Below are positions 1 to 13,587 of a stretch of DNA of 64,000 nucleotides, in pieces; position 1 is the first letter of the stretch; every line of letters begins with the position of its first letter. Origin of the DNA: Diploscapter coronatus. Its lineage: Eukaryota > Nematoda > Chromadorea > Rhabditida > Rhabditidae. The position numbers were made by a program, and so were the translations under genes. The notes beneath the pieces are model-generated. The model was not told the DNA's origin and ran no database searches. It saw only the letters and a list, made by a program, of their open reading frames with translations. The DNA lies in contig OZ038422.1 of assembly GCA_964036155.1 (NCBI GenBank), forward strand, positions 71,447,201 through 71,511,200, given 5' to 3'.

Positions 1-69
1 TCTATTAATTTTTCTGAGTGATGGGTTAATTATTTAAAAAAAAAAAAAATCAAAATTTGTAAATTTTAG

Positions 70-568
70 CTGCGCTACAAGCAATTATGTGTCCCAAATA
101 ATCGCAAGGATTGTCAAACAACTCCCGGATCGGACAGAGATTCACCAGAAGAAAGTCTGCAAGGATCCGCACGATCAAAGAACTTGCAAGAATGAGAATT
201 ACACTGCTATTTATAAGGATCAAATAGCTCTGACGAGTTACCAATGCAGAAGGAATCCGAATGTGACTGCATTGCCGTGGAGAAGTGGCACATTATTTGC
301 TGGGCTCTTCAAAAATGGGACAAATAATCCATTCACTAGGACGCCAAATTGTCCGGGAACATTCCAGAAAGCTCTATTGGCAGATAATGTGATTGTTTGT
401 CTGAGTTACAATTACGATGCGGACAAGAAATTCTCGATTCCATTTTCCAATTTCTTCTCATGCCAATGGAACGCGATCTACAGAAAATGTCCTCCAAAAT
501 ATTCGACTTTTCTCGCGACTGTAGCAAATAATTGCGAGATTTTCTATTGCATGGATCCTCCTGGTTAA
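70..568 (+). CDS. Perforin-2/MPEG1-like C-terminal region, partial gene entering from the left edge
   Basis: The last coding exon follows an acceptor (TTTTAG ending at 69) and ends with TAA at 566-568. It reads as the C-terminal, post-MACPF region of macrophage-expressed gene 1 (perforin-2) proteins. It carries the conserved pattern of a PDR-E motif, a CK-x-x-x-x-x-x-x-C pair, a Y-K-D-Q-I segment, LFAGLFKNGTNNPFT, CPGTFQ, VCLSYNYDADKKFSIPF and a final CEIFYC motif. The same segments, in the same order, occur at 15056-16177 and 18996-19658. Translation stops a few residues after the last YC pair, as in the 14414 gene and unlike the full-length copy, which runs on for about 150 residues. Whether a MACPF domain lies upstream cannot be seen. 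Confident on family, uncertain on full architecture. Confidence 0.82.
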
Positions 569-1867
569 ATTATTTTGACATATTTTGCGATTGTATAAAG
601 GCTTTGTGATAGTTCAAAATCTATAGATACAAATTTTTATTTGAGCTTACTATTCATTTATTTATCGTGACATGGCCTTCTAAATAAATGTTTTTCTTGA
701 AATAGATGGAGAAATTGGAATGCATTCGAAATTATACTATCTTAAAATTAGTAATTTTCTTGCACGTTTGAATGTCAGCATAAAAATGATTATGCTCCTG
801 CACTCTTTCGTTTACCTTCATCTCAGGGATGTACAGAGTTCGAACTCTCATGCAACATTTCGCCGTAAATTCTCGCATCAATTGAATTTGGTATTTTCAA
901 AAGAAAATTTTAATTTATGCCAATTTTTAATCCAAATTAAACGATATGAAGATTTTTTTGAAAAAGAAAGTAACGGACAACAAAAATAAGAAACCCACGA
1001 CCTTTATGTTCTTATGGTTAAGCCTTAGCCCCGCCCACCTGCAATATTGCTGCGGCGTTGTGCATCGTTTTCAATCGCGCCAAAGTTGACCATTGGTTTG
1101 GCAATTGAGCATGATTATTGCTCATTTTCATTTATTCTTTTCCAATACTCATTCTTTTTTTCGATTTTTTCTCCGATCTCCTTTCTTTGGGAATAAACGC
1201 AGGACTTTTCGAAAGCATAAGGCTCATAAGGCCGCGTCTTTCAAGTATTTTCATTCAAAAATTTCTATTCTGAAAGTTTTCTTCACAATCTGAAAATATT
1301 CACTTTTTCTAACATTTTCTTTCTTCACTCTTCTTCCAGCAATGCATTTACAAATCGATAAAGTAGAAGAGAGTGTCCGTTCTCTTTTTATTAATTCGAA
1401 CACCATTTTCTGCTATTGATTTGTTTCTAACGTTCTGCTTTCAATATTCCTTCTCATTTCTTACTTCTTTCTAGTCATTCATTATTCCAATGCAAATGGT
1501 CATTTTTGAATAGCGCATGAAATCTAACCTGATTTTGTCAAGTTATTCTAATTAATTTTCTTATTCATAAACCCATTATTTGCTTATCTTTCATTGCATT
1601 TTATGGTTCATGACTCTTTGCCTTGAAATTTGAGTCCATTTAAATTTCTTCTCAGCAAAATCAGATTTGTTCATTTTCATTCTTGTAGAAGTATGAGATT
1701 AAAAATCAATTCAGCTTTCGATTAGATAAGAATTTGACTGTTTTGAAACCTCATTTTCAGTGAAAATACGTCCATTTTAATTTCAACTCTATTGTTTTAA
1801 AACCTGATATTGCAAATAGTTTCGAGATATCAAAATTGAAATTTAGATCGGAATTTCCCTTCATCAA
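569..1867. other. Intergenic, no gene seen
   Basis: About 1.3 kb between the perforin-2-like exon and the first zinc-finger gene. Open frames here are short, in low-complexity T-rich sequence, and carry no recognisable domain. An AATAAA-like run near 681 may serve the upstream gene. An acceptor-like AAATTTAG ends near 1844, 24 nt before the next start codon. Confidence 0.5.
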
Positions 1868-4800
1868 ATGGATTGGGGAAACCCAACTGCAAGTGGATTA
1901 TTCCATGGCAGCGTTCACTCAGCATCTGCTGCAAATTCGGTTCTGCAAAACGGGTTCGAATGCTGCCTATGCACCTTAAGAGTAAATTCGATTGAGCAGA
2001 TTAAGGTCAATTTGAGAATATATAAGCTTGACAAGAGTTTGCGACTTTAGTTTCATCTGATGAGGGAACATCTTCAATACACACCGTGGTATTGCGGAAA
2101 GACTGGATGTGGAGTGGCGAAATGTAGTCAGCCGCAGCTGGAGGAACACCAGATTGCGCACCACGGGGAAGAGGGCGAGGTAAATAGCAGTTTCCATTTA
2201 CGGAGGAACGGAGTATTCAGAGAAGAAGTATTTTTACTTTTCGGCGAAGTGACTTTTTTCGTACCAAATTATGACATTTTCAAAGAAAAACATCTCGTCA
2301 TTTGACGAAAAATAATGGTTGTCGTATGGTAAAAGTCGCTTTGTCATTGCTCTCGCCGCTACGCCATCACTCCTTCAAATAACAGTCTCCAATGTAAACG
2401 TTTCCTAAGTCCCGAAAAATAACATTTCAGATGAGATACATTCCAATTCGGGAAAAAGGCGAAGAGCTGGAGAGACACTTGCAGGCGGTCAAACATGGGT
2501 TGAAGATAAATCGCGCGCATGCTGTTGCACATTCAGCCAATCAAGCCACCAGTTCTCAGAATTCCTTCGCTACTCCGAATCTTCCACAGGTATAAAATTC
2601 TTAGTCAAAAGACTCGAATGATGGTTACATGCTCTTTCCTGCTACTTTTTCAAACCATTAGAATTTCAGCAGTCCGCGCTCGATGATTACTGCGCCTTGG
2701 TCCATATGCAGTCGTGGAATCCGAACGCGCTGAAAAGTCTCAGAAGATCTTACGCATCACCAAGTCAAAACAACGGCAGTACAGGTACAATCTTAATTCA
2801 ATGATGATATTCTTATAAGAAAACCTTTCAAGACCCCACGAAATTTCGGGCCATAATTTGGCGTGCATCTGAAAGAGCAAAAATGAATGAATTGATATAT
2901 ATTTTCGACAAAAAATGAATTATCATTGCGGATTGTTCTTCTTTTTTAAGAATCAATCTATTTGTTTGTATTGAAAATTGCATGTATGCTAATTTCTGCA
3001 ACATGCTTAATGTTGAAGAGTTTTCTGAAAATCAGACACCTGCTGTGGTTATTCATTTTTGTCGATAGAAAATCGGGCGCGCTCTTTTTCCCCATTTTTC
3101 CCACCACTATGTTTTATCGTTCAACGAGTGTAGAGTGAGAGTGGGTGGAAACGACTCTCACTACTAAAAAATCAATCAAACCACTAGAATATATATCTTT
3201 TTTTTACTTTTCAGATGCACCTAATTTTGTTCCTACTTTCTGCGGGACCCTAAAAGATTCCTTTATGAGATTTTAAAATCGGTCGCATCAAATCCCTATA
3301 TTTTTGGAGATAGTGCCAACGATAAATTTGCAGTATCAACTTCCCGTTCGCATGAGCAGTCATTCCACGTTGCAGACATTTCTATTCAATCATTAGCAGA
3401 TCCATTTTCTTCGCCAACTCGTCAATCTTTTCCTACCTATCAACCTGCTATGAATGCGATTCCGAATTCGTCCCTCAACCCGCTCGATATCCATCTGTAT
3501 CAAACGCCTTCAGAAAAGTAAGAAATTAGTTATTTCGAATAAAGTTTGGATTTTTCACGGCTCACAAATGTCGCGTCCTTTTTCTGGTATTTTTTTTCAA
3601 AATAATGGTCGCGAAAATTCCAAATGCAAAATCGACTATAAAGGGGATCGTAAAGAATCCGAGAAAGGGTCGTGAAATTTACCGGTTGAAAAGTTGCGAA
3701 AATTCAAATTCCCTAGCAAAGATAATTTCTAAATTTGGCAGGAGTTCTCGAAAATCGCCTCCACATCAAAGTGAGACTCCAAGTAATGGCACTGCTAAAG
3801 TTTCCTCTTCTACTACGAGAGCAAAGAGTGGACAACGTGACTATTCGAAGAGTATTCCAAGGAAAGAGTACGGTCGTGTAATGATTTTCTTTAAATAAAT
3901 CGATATATTTTAGAAAGCAGTCTCGTGTTCCATGCAAGAAATGCGGAAAACTTATTCAAAATATATATAGTTGGCGAAGACCCCACGTAATGATGCACCT
4001 TTTCCGGGACGAAAATGTATTTTCCAACTATTTCTATCGGATGCTCATGTTTCGATTTCAGCTATTCCGCTTCTCCTGTACATTCCCCGGGTGCAAAACG
4101 ACGGGATATCGACGCGGTACCATCGTTGGTCATATTCACACTAAACATAAAGGGAACAGCAGAGCTAAAGTTAGGGAGCATTATATTCCTGATCTTGCTG
4201 AAAAAGTTAAGGTAAATATGTTCAACGTTTACCCAATTTCTCATTTGTGTACTTTATGAGTATCGTTAATTCTCATATATCACATTCGCCATGAACTGAT
4301 TTACAGTCTGAATAACGGACAAAGCACTGGGTTGTCATCAGAGACGAGCGGAAATGGGTTTTTGACATTTCGGAAACGAAAGCAGAAACAGAAATTTCTC
4401 AGTTTTTCTCAGAAAAATATTCAAAAATGTTACGATTTGGCAAATTGTTCCAAAATATATCAGAAAAATGCTAAATTCTTTTTATTTTGACTTTTTAATT
4501 TTCAAAACTGAAATTTTCGTTCATCCCTGGTTATCGATCTGAATCGATTTCCATGCCTGTTTGTGCTGCGGTGCGGCGTTTTACTGCAAGTAAAACAGTG
4601 CATCCGACCCAGTCATTGCATTTATTGGATTGAGCTGAAACTTGCATACACAATTGCCCATGTGAAACAGAGTATGCCAAGTTTAGCGGTTAATTTGACA
4701 AGTACAAACTGGATTGGATATCGATTTAGAATCAGGCTGAATCAAGATATGTTTCTCATCAATGCAATTTATGGGTTTGAGAGCTTTGAAAATGTTCAAA

Positions 4801-6311
4801 ATTATGATTGAACAACTTGAGACAATGCTCAACAAGTGCTTTGGCGATCACAATGACGAAAATGACGATGTCCAGCAAGAAGGCGTCTCTGCCCCAATCC
4901 CCGAAACCAGCTCGAAGGAAAGCGATGAGAAAGAAGATGGGGTGCCGGTCGAAGAGGAGGTGGGAGCGGAAGCGAAAGCGGATTCTGAAGATCCGAAGCG
5001 GAAGAAAGGAAGGCCGAAGAAGGGGGAAGCGAAAAAGCGAGTTCGCAAGTCCAATAAATCAACAACAACGCTGTTCTGTCAAGTCTGCCAGATCGATGTT
5101 CGTGTTTTCGACAATCGCACCTACACGAATCTCGTTCACCATGTCGAAAAACACATGGATCTAATGCATTCAAAGGTAGGAATTATTGTTGAGAAGAAAA
5201 GTTGGAACCAAACAGCAGTTTTAACGCGATACGTAGACCATTTTTGTTAAAAGAAAATAATGCTTAAAGTTTTCACACATAGAAAGGATTCTAATGCCTA
5301 CAAATTAGCCAACTTATAGAAAGATTTACTCACGAAGAATGATTTATCTATAATCTTAAACAATAGTGTTTGGCTCTAAAATTTTTCTGTTTCCATAATA
5401 TCTTAGATTCCTGAAATCAGTTGAAAATTTTAGCCACGATACAAGTGCGCGAAATGCGACTACGCCACAAAGCATAAGAAGAATATCTATTGTCACATTG
5501 AATTTGAGCATGAGCAACGCGTTAATTACGAGGATCAAATTTTGGTAAGTTGAACAAAAATAAGCTAGCCTGAAGTAAACATCAATAAATATGTGTTGTC
5601 CCTTATCAAATACTAGATTTACTACATCCAGCTATGAATTATTTCTTTATCAGCTCGCATTGCTTTCATTACTAATTAGAAGAAAAACGATAGCTCGTAA
5701 TTGACGGAGTGATTTCTTGTAAATTATAGAATATTTCTTAACAGGGGTGAGACGGAATTGAATTTTAATAAGTAGAAGTCAGAATCAATTTTCAAAAATT
5801 TCCAAGGCCAGAATCGAAGTTGTAAATGAACCAAAAATACAGAAATTGGAGTCGACATCGAAATTGAATCTCGTTTCTGTTCTTATCTTTCGAGAAAGAG
5901 TATTTTGTTTAACAAAAATTATCCGTCATTTATAAACTTGCAAGAGCATGACAAAATATCCCGAATATCGGTAAAAATGCTGACCTTTTTATTTCAGACT
6001 TGGACAGTGGCCGATATCCGCGATGTGTCGCTAAAGTGTTTCAAGCAGAAGAACTTCGTCGAGCAGAATATGCCAATTCCATGGAAGAAGCATCATAAGG
6101 CTGAGTTAAAGAAGAATAAGAAGGTAATTTTATCAAGTAAGATTGTTCAGCAAAATTTAAACTTTAGTCTGCCCCTGTCATTGGCCCAGACGCGGAATTA
6201 ACGAGTCAGGCTACCACAGAACAACAAGAATCACAAGAATCTGAAGAAGCGGAGAAAAGCAAGACGAAGCCAACGGAGAATGACGAATGTGAACCTAACG
6301 GCAGCGAATAA
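1868..6311 (+). CDS. C2H2 zinc-finger protein A (tandem pair), with AT-hook-like basic stretch
   Basis: Twelve-exon model: 1868-2005, 2051-2179, 2431-2589, 2670-2784, 3334-3517, 3742-3867, 3914-4016, 4062-4211, 4822-5175, 5434-5544, 5998-6123, 6168-6311. It joins in one frame to 612 residues. Five C2H2-type fingers are visible: FECCLC near the N-terminus followed by HLMREH and a second C/H set (WYCGKTGC, HQIAHH), PCKKCGK, FSCTFPGC, LFCQVC and YKCAKCDY. A lysine/arginine block with KRKKGRPKKGEAKKR (AT-hook-like) precedes finger four. The C-terminus is rich in Glu and Gln. It is likely a nuclear DNA-binding protein; the target is unknown. The acceptor before 4822 (TTGAG) is weak and was placed by alignment to the paralogue at 7274, so that junction is the least certain. 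I cannot name a C. elegans orthologue. Confidence 0.8.
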
Positions 6312-7273
6312 TTTTAAAAAGTAATTGACAATTTTATCAAGATCTGTAGTTCATATATTGGTAGTTAATTCAATATCATTCATCGTATTCATTTAAATTT
6401 ATACATTGCAATATTTTTGACTCCAAAACTCTTTTTTCTCAATTGTCAAATTATTTAGTCCACGTATCTAAGGGATACTTTGAGCCTTAAATTTCATAAT
6501 TTATAATTTATACATTTTACTACAGTAATAATGAAACCTCATTCCAGGTTATCATCCGTTCATTTTGTAATTAATTTCAACTCTAGCTTTTCTTTCTTCA
6601 CTTTTCACGAATTTAATGACCGGCCACTTTGAAAACATTCTGGTGATATTTAATAAATTTATGGAAAATATAGCTAGATCCTAATCATAATAAACTTCAT
6701 TGCTATATAACGATAAGAATTTTATTCGTCTCAATTCAATAGTATGCACAGACACTTTCCCAATTCTTCCAAATGTTTTCTTTCCAAAGAAGTGCTCTAA
6801 AAATCGATAAAGCGACAGAAAATATTCCTCTTTATTTTATTCAAAACGAAATGTTAATCTACCCTAACTCCTTTTTCCTGACAGTCTCACTACGCTACTT
6901 TTCAATTTTTTTTGTATCTTTGCACTTTTCTCACCCATCATGTTATTCTCCAACTTCATTTAATCCCCATATCAATTATTGTTTATCGATTATCGTTTTT
7001 CAGAAGAAGTTTACTATCTAAATTAATTCTCCACAAGATTTCAATATTTCATCAAGTTTATCGCGTTCTATGATTCCATTGAAATGTTCTCTCATTTCAG
7101 ATCGTCCAACTCATTCTCTGGCGCAGTTTTGAGAGGTAGGTTTGGAAAAATAGCCAATTGTCGAATTTCTTTAAATGAAAATTGGTGCACTAGTACGAAT
7201 TTGAATTTTATTCACCAATCGAAAACATCCTACTTGATGAGTGCACATTCAGCCAAATTTAGTTTGAAGCATC
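6312..7273. other. Intergenic between the two zinc-finger genes
   Basis: About 960 bp, AT-rich, with no convincing coding frame. It lies between the stop of zinc-finger A and the start of zinc-finger B. An acceptor-like CAAATTTAG ends near 7262, 11-13 nt before the ATG of gene B. Confidence 0.5.
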
Positions 7274-10200
7274 ATGAATTCACTGCAGTGGAGTGATAAA
7301 TCTACTCCTGACTCAGTCTATGGCGGAAATACTCCGATGTCATCTGCAAGACCATCACTTCAAGATAAATTCGAATGCTGCATTTGCAAATTCACAGGGA
7401 ATATTCAGAAAATAAAGGTAGATAATTTGGCGATCGAAAAATGATTCAAAATGTTCAATTTCAGACTCATCTAATGGTGGAGCATCTTGAATATTTTCCG
7501 TGGCTGTGTGGAAAGGACGGTTGTGGAGCGGTAAAATTCAGTCAGCAGAAGCTTGAAGAACATCAGCTCGCCCATCACGGAGAGGAATGCGAGGTAGTCT
7601 TACTCGTTGAGCAGACCTGATTGAACTTTCTTCTACTAAAACTTTGAGAGATCACTTCTGTGCTAAAAGTTGAATGAGAACATCTCCATTGCCGATTTAC
7701 AAATTCTAAAACTCATTTACCCCCATTCCTGGTGAGAGCTGATTAGCAGAGGCCTCGGTTTTCACTTTTCCTCTTGGTTTGAGGGCTTGCGGTTTTCAAA
7801 GTTACTATTGGGCAATAATCACGAAGAAGGTGTATTTATTTCAGATGAAATACATCCCGAATCGTGAGAAACATAGCGAACTAAAGAGATATCTGGAAGC
7901 TGTCAAACATGGACTGAAAGTGAATCAAGCTCAGCCTGAGGCGTCTATGGTCAATCAAATACCTGCTACTGGACCTCATTTCGTTACTCCTAACCTTTCA
8001 TCTTCAACCAACTCAAATTGTGAGCAGCCGGTTCTTCAGAGATCGATTAATGTCAAGGTGTTGTCTCAAAAATGAAAATAGATTAAGAAATTTTTCAGGA
8101 GTCCGAATCTGATGACGACTGTGTAATTGTCCATGTGCAGCCACACAATCCTAACGAGCCCAGAAAGCCAAGACAATCTTTTGTGGCATCAGAAATTGAA
8201 AACAATCACGAGAACGGTTAACTTTTTAATTAAAATGTCATCGAATCTTTAATTTCAGCTTCAACTGAACGCGGAATTTTTGGTGAACACGTTATTGAGG
8301 AATCGACTGTTCCAGCAGTGGGTTCCCCAAAGAAGTCGCCTCCAATTATTGCCCCAATTCGCTCGTCTTCTCCTGTTCATGCACCTACGCCTGTGGCTCA
8401 AGCTGTTGTGAATAGGGATTGTATTTCGGCTCCCAATCAGTCTCCTAGTGAGAGATACTATTTGACATCGGAAAGGTGAGCCATAATTTTATTGCAAAAA
8501 TGTATATTTTTGAATTTTGGAGAAGTTCACCAAAATCTTCCCTGTCTGAAGATCAAACTCAAAAAAAAATAATATTGAAGTGAAAAACTAAACGCAAAGT
8601 CCAAAACTAGCAAGCAAGTTCTCGCGAAGAATATCCAATCGGAGTAAAATAATATTTAAAATTTTTCAGTTCAATTTTTCTTCAGGGAAGCGATTTACAT
8701 CAAATGCAAGATGTGCGGGAAGAAAATAGGAAATTTCTATAGCAACAAGAGGCCGCACGTTTTAACTCATCTTTTACGGGAAGAGAATGTAACGTTTACT
8801 CATTCCTTGAGAAATTTATAATGATTTATTTCAGCTTTCGACTTTCTCCTGCACTTTTCCTGGTTGCAAAATGAGATCTAACGTAAAACATGAAATCATT
8901 CGTCATGTTCTGACTCAGCACAATTCAAGCCAGGAAACTTGGGTTAAGAGGCATGACATTTCCGAATTCTCTGATAAAATTAAGGTAAATTTAACTCGCG
9001 TTGATGTTAGGAGTCGGCTGTACTTAGTATCGATTTCAAATTCGAGGCAGAGTCGAGCCATCCTTTTAGAAATTTACCTACACATATGATGGGGCTGATT
9101 ATCAAAAATCCGAACCCCAGAAAACCTACTTTTCTAGTTATTTTAATGAAGAAATTGCATTTTTCTTAATTCTGTCCAATTGAAAATCTACGAAAATTTT
9201 CACACGTCTCTGCCTCCAAACCTTTTTCCAATCTTATATGTATGCAAAACTTCCTGATGGAACCGTTTCAATATATTTAGGCTATGGGGAAATTGTGTTT
9301 TGGAGACGAAAATGAGAACGTTACGGTATCTCCCTCGAAAGTGACACGTAATGTAAGCGATAAGCGGAACTCTGAAACGAATATCGAAGTAGCCGAGCCG
9401 AAACGTGGACGTTGTCAGCCAAGAAATGAGGATAGCATTTCGATTGACCCAAATTCAACCAGACCGACTTGGTTGTTCTGTCACGAATGCAACAAGGACG
9501 TTCGCGTTTATATCTACCCCCCTACGGGATATATGCAGAACCTACTTATGCACATAGAGGGACACATGGCACTCATCTATTCAAAGGTATCAACACACAC
9601 ACATCACCGGTGCACAAACTTCGACTTTCAAAAATTTTTTAGCAATTTTTGAATACTCTAAAATCGACTTCAAGATTTTGTAAAATGAATCTTTGAACTT
9701 TGAAAAGTTTTAAATTGAACACTTCATATGCACCATTGATACGCAAATTTATACCAGAAAGTTCAGAATTTTAGGCCAGATACGCATGTTCGAAATGCGA
9801 CTTTACTAGCAAATATAGAGTTGGGATAGTCCGACATAACAAAAGCAGGCACAAACTTGAAACACAAATCGATGATCGCATAATGGTAAGTTCTTGCAAA
9901 ATTTTCGACGATATAAAAGACTGATAGGAAGCAGAATAATTAATCTTTCATACTTTTTCTCATCATCCTTATCGATTTCACTATCTTCGATAATGTTCCG
10001 AAATACCCTCAGGATCATCAAACACTACGTCGCTTTACCTCCCTATAACGAACGTAAAATGTGTGCAAGGCAAAAGGAGAGAAGAAGCATGATGGAAGTT
10101 TTGAAAAAAACAACGGTTATCGTACTTTGAGAAAATAAGGAATGATGAATATTACCCGCATAATTTGGAATTATGGTAAACTTTTTGGCAAATATTTACG

Positions 10201-10623
10201 CGGGGATTAGTGTCAAACCAAAAGTTATGGCACAAATAAAGGTTATTGTTCAATCTAGTAATAACCCGATCAAACTTGATAGGCTTCCATTTACAGACCT
10301 GGACATTGGACGAGATTCGAGACGTATCGTTCAAATGTTTTAAGCAGAAGAATTTGATCGAAAAGCACATGCCAGTTGCATGGAAAACGAAGAATGAGAA
10401 ATTGCTGAAGGATCGAAATGTAGTTTTCGAATTAATTTTTCATTAAATTAAATTGTTGAATTCTCAAATTTAGTCTACCCCAATGATTGATCCAAATCTA
10501 CCCACGACGAGTCGAGCTAGCATGGAACAACAGGATTCTGAAGAAATGGAGGACGACAGAGCCCCTCAAGTCGACATGGAAAATGATGAATCAGACGACA
10601 GTGAGGATTTTTATCGAATCTAA
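7274..10623 (+). CDS. C2H2 zinc-finger protein B (tandem paralogue of A)
   Basis: Eleven-exon model: 7274-7417, 7465-7593, 7845-8057, 8099-8216, 8259-8475, 8686-8788, 8835-8984, 9281-9586, 9775-9885, 10297-10419, 10474-10623. It joins to 587 residues. The finger order matches gene A: FECCIC..HLMVEH, WLCGKDGC..HQLAHH, IKCKMCGKK..HVLTH, FSCTFPGC..HVLTQH, LFCHEC..HIEGH and YACSKCDF..HNKSRH. A conserved stretch after the last finger (TWTLDEIRDVSFKCFKQKN) is nearly identical to gene A (TWTVADIRDVSLKCFKQKN). Four exons have the same length in both genes (129, 103, 150 and 111 nt). The KKGRPKKG stretch of gene A is absent; the equivalent exon is 48 nt shorter. It is probably a nuclear DNA-binding protein, and the function is not known to me. 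Confidence 0.83.
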
Positions 10624-11480
10624 TGGGAGAAGTTGCAAGATTTTTAGTTCATTGCTAGTTTTTGTCTACAATTTTATAGATTCTTTTTTCGATTATTGAA
10701 TTTGTTTATTTCTTTTACTAAATCCTAATTTTATGTAAAATTATTCAACTAACTGAATCTACGAGCAATAACGATCCATGCAATCTATTCATCTTGCTTC
10801 ATCATATCAACTTACTAGTTTTGATATCTTTAAGCTATTCCTTATCTAGCTGATTTTCATTTTATACGGATATAACCTCCATAATCTTCACGATCATTGT
10901 GATGTTATACCATTTTTGCCTAGTTCAATAAATTTATGAAAAACATACGGTTTTTCAAATCAGTTTGTAGATTTGCAAGTTAAATACTTCGGAAAGTTGT
11001 GCAAGCGAAGTTTAAATTCTCGTTGCATTAATTTCAGGTCGTAGTAATCATGTTTTCAATGTATTTATCATATCTTCTTAAATACTTTTTTTCTTCATTT
11101 TCTTCCTATTTTTGCAAACAGAAAAGTATTCACGCATCTTTATTTGATAAATTTGATATATTCATATCTGATAAAAGTTGCAACCATGATTATTGCTAAC
11201 TGCGTGCATAAATGAATTGATAAGAAATGAGATAATTATTTTTGCAGAACTTCATGATGAACCTAGTAATTTTCAAACATCTTGAAAACGTAATTTCATA
11301 GAATTTTATAAATAGTATTTCGTAGAAATATTTATTCTCCTGAATTCTAATACACTTTGAAATAAAACATTTTAACGATATTTGTCTTCTTTCGATTTAT
11401 AATTTCCATCACCATGTAAGATTGCCTGCCTACGAATCATATCATCTCGTACAACGCTGAATTGTTTGTGTTTTCTTAGG
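10624..11480. other. Intergenic, convergent 3' ends
   Basis: AT-rich 850 bp between the 3' end of zinc-finger B (plus) and the 3' end of the desaturase (minus). No open frame with family resemblance was found on either strand. Confidence 0.5.
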
Positions 11481-13587
11481 TTACGTGAAATAAATATGAA
11501 CATACTTCAGATCGTAAGCCAAGCCCAATTTTGCGCAAATATCGATGAACCCCTTAGCCAGATTTAGAAGGCATGGGATTTCCGATGTTCGATAATCTTG
11601 TGGAAAGACATGATGGTAGTTGTGGTGGCTGAATTTGAAAAATCATTCATTCCTTTTCTGAGAGATCATAATGAAATTCTAATTATCGAATTTAAATGCT
11701 AAATTTGCCATTGCAAAGTTATGCTTACCCCTCCCCCGCTGTGAGAAGATTGCATATTTCAGCCTGAGCGGGACTGATCGATGCGTCATATGGTCTGAAA
11801 CCGATCCTAAAGTTTCCTTGATAAAATAATCATAGGTTTCGAGCACGAACTATTATTATAATAGGAATCTTTTTTTCCTATTATAATACACTTTAGCAGC
11901 AATTTATGCGACATTTTCTTTTAAAAAATATTAAATATTAAGTCTCACAGTCGATATTTTATAGGTAAAGATCAAAATTTATGCATCATTGATTATAGGA
12001 GGTCATTATGTCCGCTATATGCTAATAAGAAAGATCATTACTTGGCATATTCTATGATATGTTACAAGTTGGAAAATGTGTTATGAAAATCACTTTCGTT
12101 TTAGATATCAAAACGCTTACCAATGACAAAAACTGTTGATACACGAAGTCGCATGCAATGTCAATATGAGTCGGGAAAGCACGAGAATTGGGAATGCGAC
12201 GGAGGCTGATTCTTTCCAGAAATATACAGGAATTGCAGTGGGAATAAGAACTGAGCATAGAATTACAAGAGGAAGATAATTACTGAAACAGTTAGTTCGA
12301 TAACTCTCTGAGTTGTTGTGATAAGTCGTACTTTCGTTGCCATACACAGACTGAATCTTCGTACAGATCGGACAAATCCAATTTGGCGCCTTGGGCTTTG
12401 ATCTGTGGATGCTTTCGTGTTATCAACCAACCCATATGAGCAAAGAGGAAACCACGCTTGGTATTATGCGGATCAGCATTAGTATCTAATCATTTAGAAT
12501 TTTCGATATTGAAAAATTCATGAATGAATATTCTCTTTGCATTATTCCCATTAGATTGTCAGAGTTATTCAAAAGAGATATGTTGAACTCTGTTCCTAAA
12601 CTTACCCATCCATTTGTGATGGCAACGATGATCTCGACTCCAATCGATTATATCGCCCTGAAGTGTGTTTAGAATTGAAATTCAGCCATTTTGAAGAAAG
12701 CTCACTTGAACAAAACAAATGAGATACAATTGCTATAAATTGGAACTAAGGCGTTACTTTTAACAGAATTACGATAATTCAATGGACCTAGGAAGGAATT
12801 TGATGGAAAATTTAAATGCATAATGCTCGTCGTTCGTTTTCAAATTTGCATTTCATTTATATTGCTTCAAGTGATCGTTCCTCATCAATCAGCAATTAAT
12901 AATTTCATAAATTACCACCTGCGCAATAAGACAATTCGCAATCATTAGAAATATGCGAAGAGGCAGTGTTGCTTTGTATGAACGATGACTCCACAACCTA
13001 TGCACGCCGGCAGTTATTCCCAAATTACCGAAGAATAACAGCAGAATCACTAAAATTATCGATAAACTATTTGAAACATCTAAATATTCATCTCGAAACG
13101 ATTGACAATCTTGAAAATATGCAACGATAAAATGGTGAATTGTAAAATGACGAAATGACAAGGTAGCAGAATGCATAGTAAAAGCGAACAACTTTTTATA
13201 TAAAAAATAATGTCGTCATTTCTTTATTTCTAAACTGAATAATTTTATCCTTCTCTTACTGTAAATCATCAAATTTTCTTACGCAAATAGCATGTTTGCC
13301 TCATAGCTTGTCCAGCTATTAGCTGGTAAAGTCCAATCGACCCACCAACATGCAGAACGATAAATAAGAGTACTCTCTTCCAAACTAATGTCGGTTTGAA
13401 TTGAATCTGCATTGATTTTGTAATTGAGACGTGGGAAGTTGATTGCTTTAACTTTACATCTACTTACCTGTTTTGCTTCCAATTCGAGTTTAGCGATTTC
13501 TTCTTTTTCTAAGTCTAAATTCAATAACTGATCCGCATCGACCTTATTTATGGGTACATTCGAACTTAGCTCTGTTTGAACATTCAT
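11481..13587 (-). CDS. Delta-9 acyl-CoA (stearoyl-CoA) desaturase, FAT-5/6/7 type
   Basis: This ER membrane enzyme places a cis-9 double bond in saturated acyl-CoA, using cytochrome b5 electrons. Eight exons on the minus strand: 13587-13468, 13406-13283, 13079-12919, 12657-12606, 12485-12332, 12282-12121, 11806-11729, 11628-11481. They join to 332 residues, the family's usual size. All three histidine boxes are visible: HRLWSH (108-113), HRCHH (145-149) and HNYHH (286-290). Family segments [29 protein letters not shown] and PVYFWKE occur in order, with hydrophobic stretches before and between the boxes. An oddity is HATSCINS, where relatives I recall read HATWCINS, so the tryptophan is replaced by serine. 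The ATG at 13587 sits just after an acceptor-like GATTCAG. The gene appears intact. Which of the FAT paralogues it matches best is not decided here. Confidence 0.93.
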
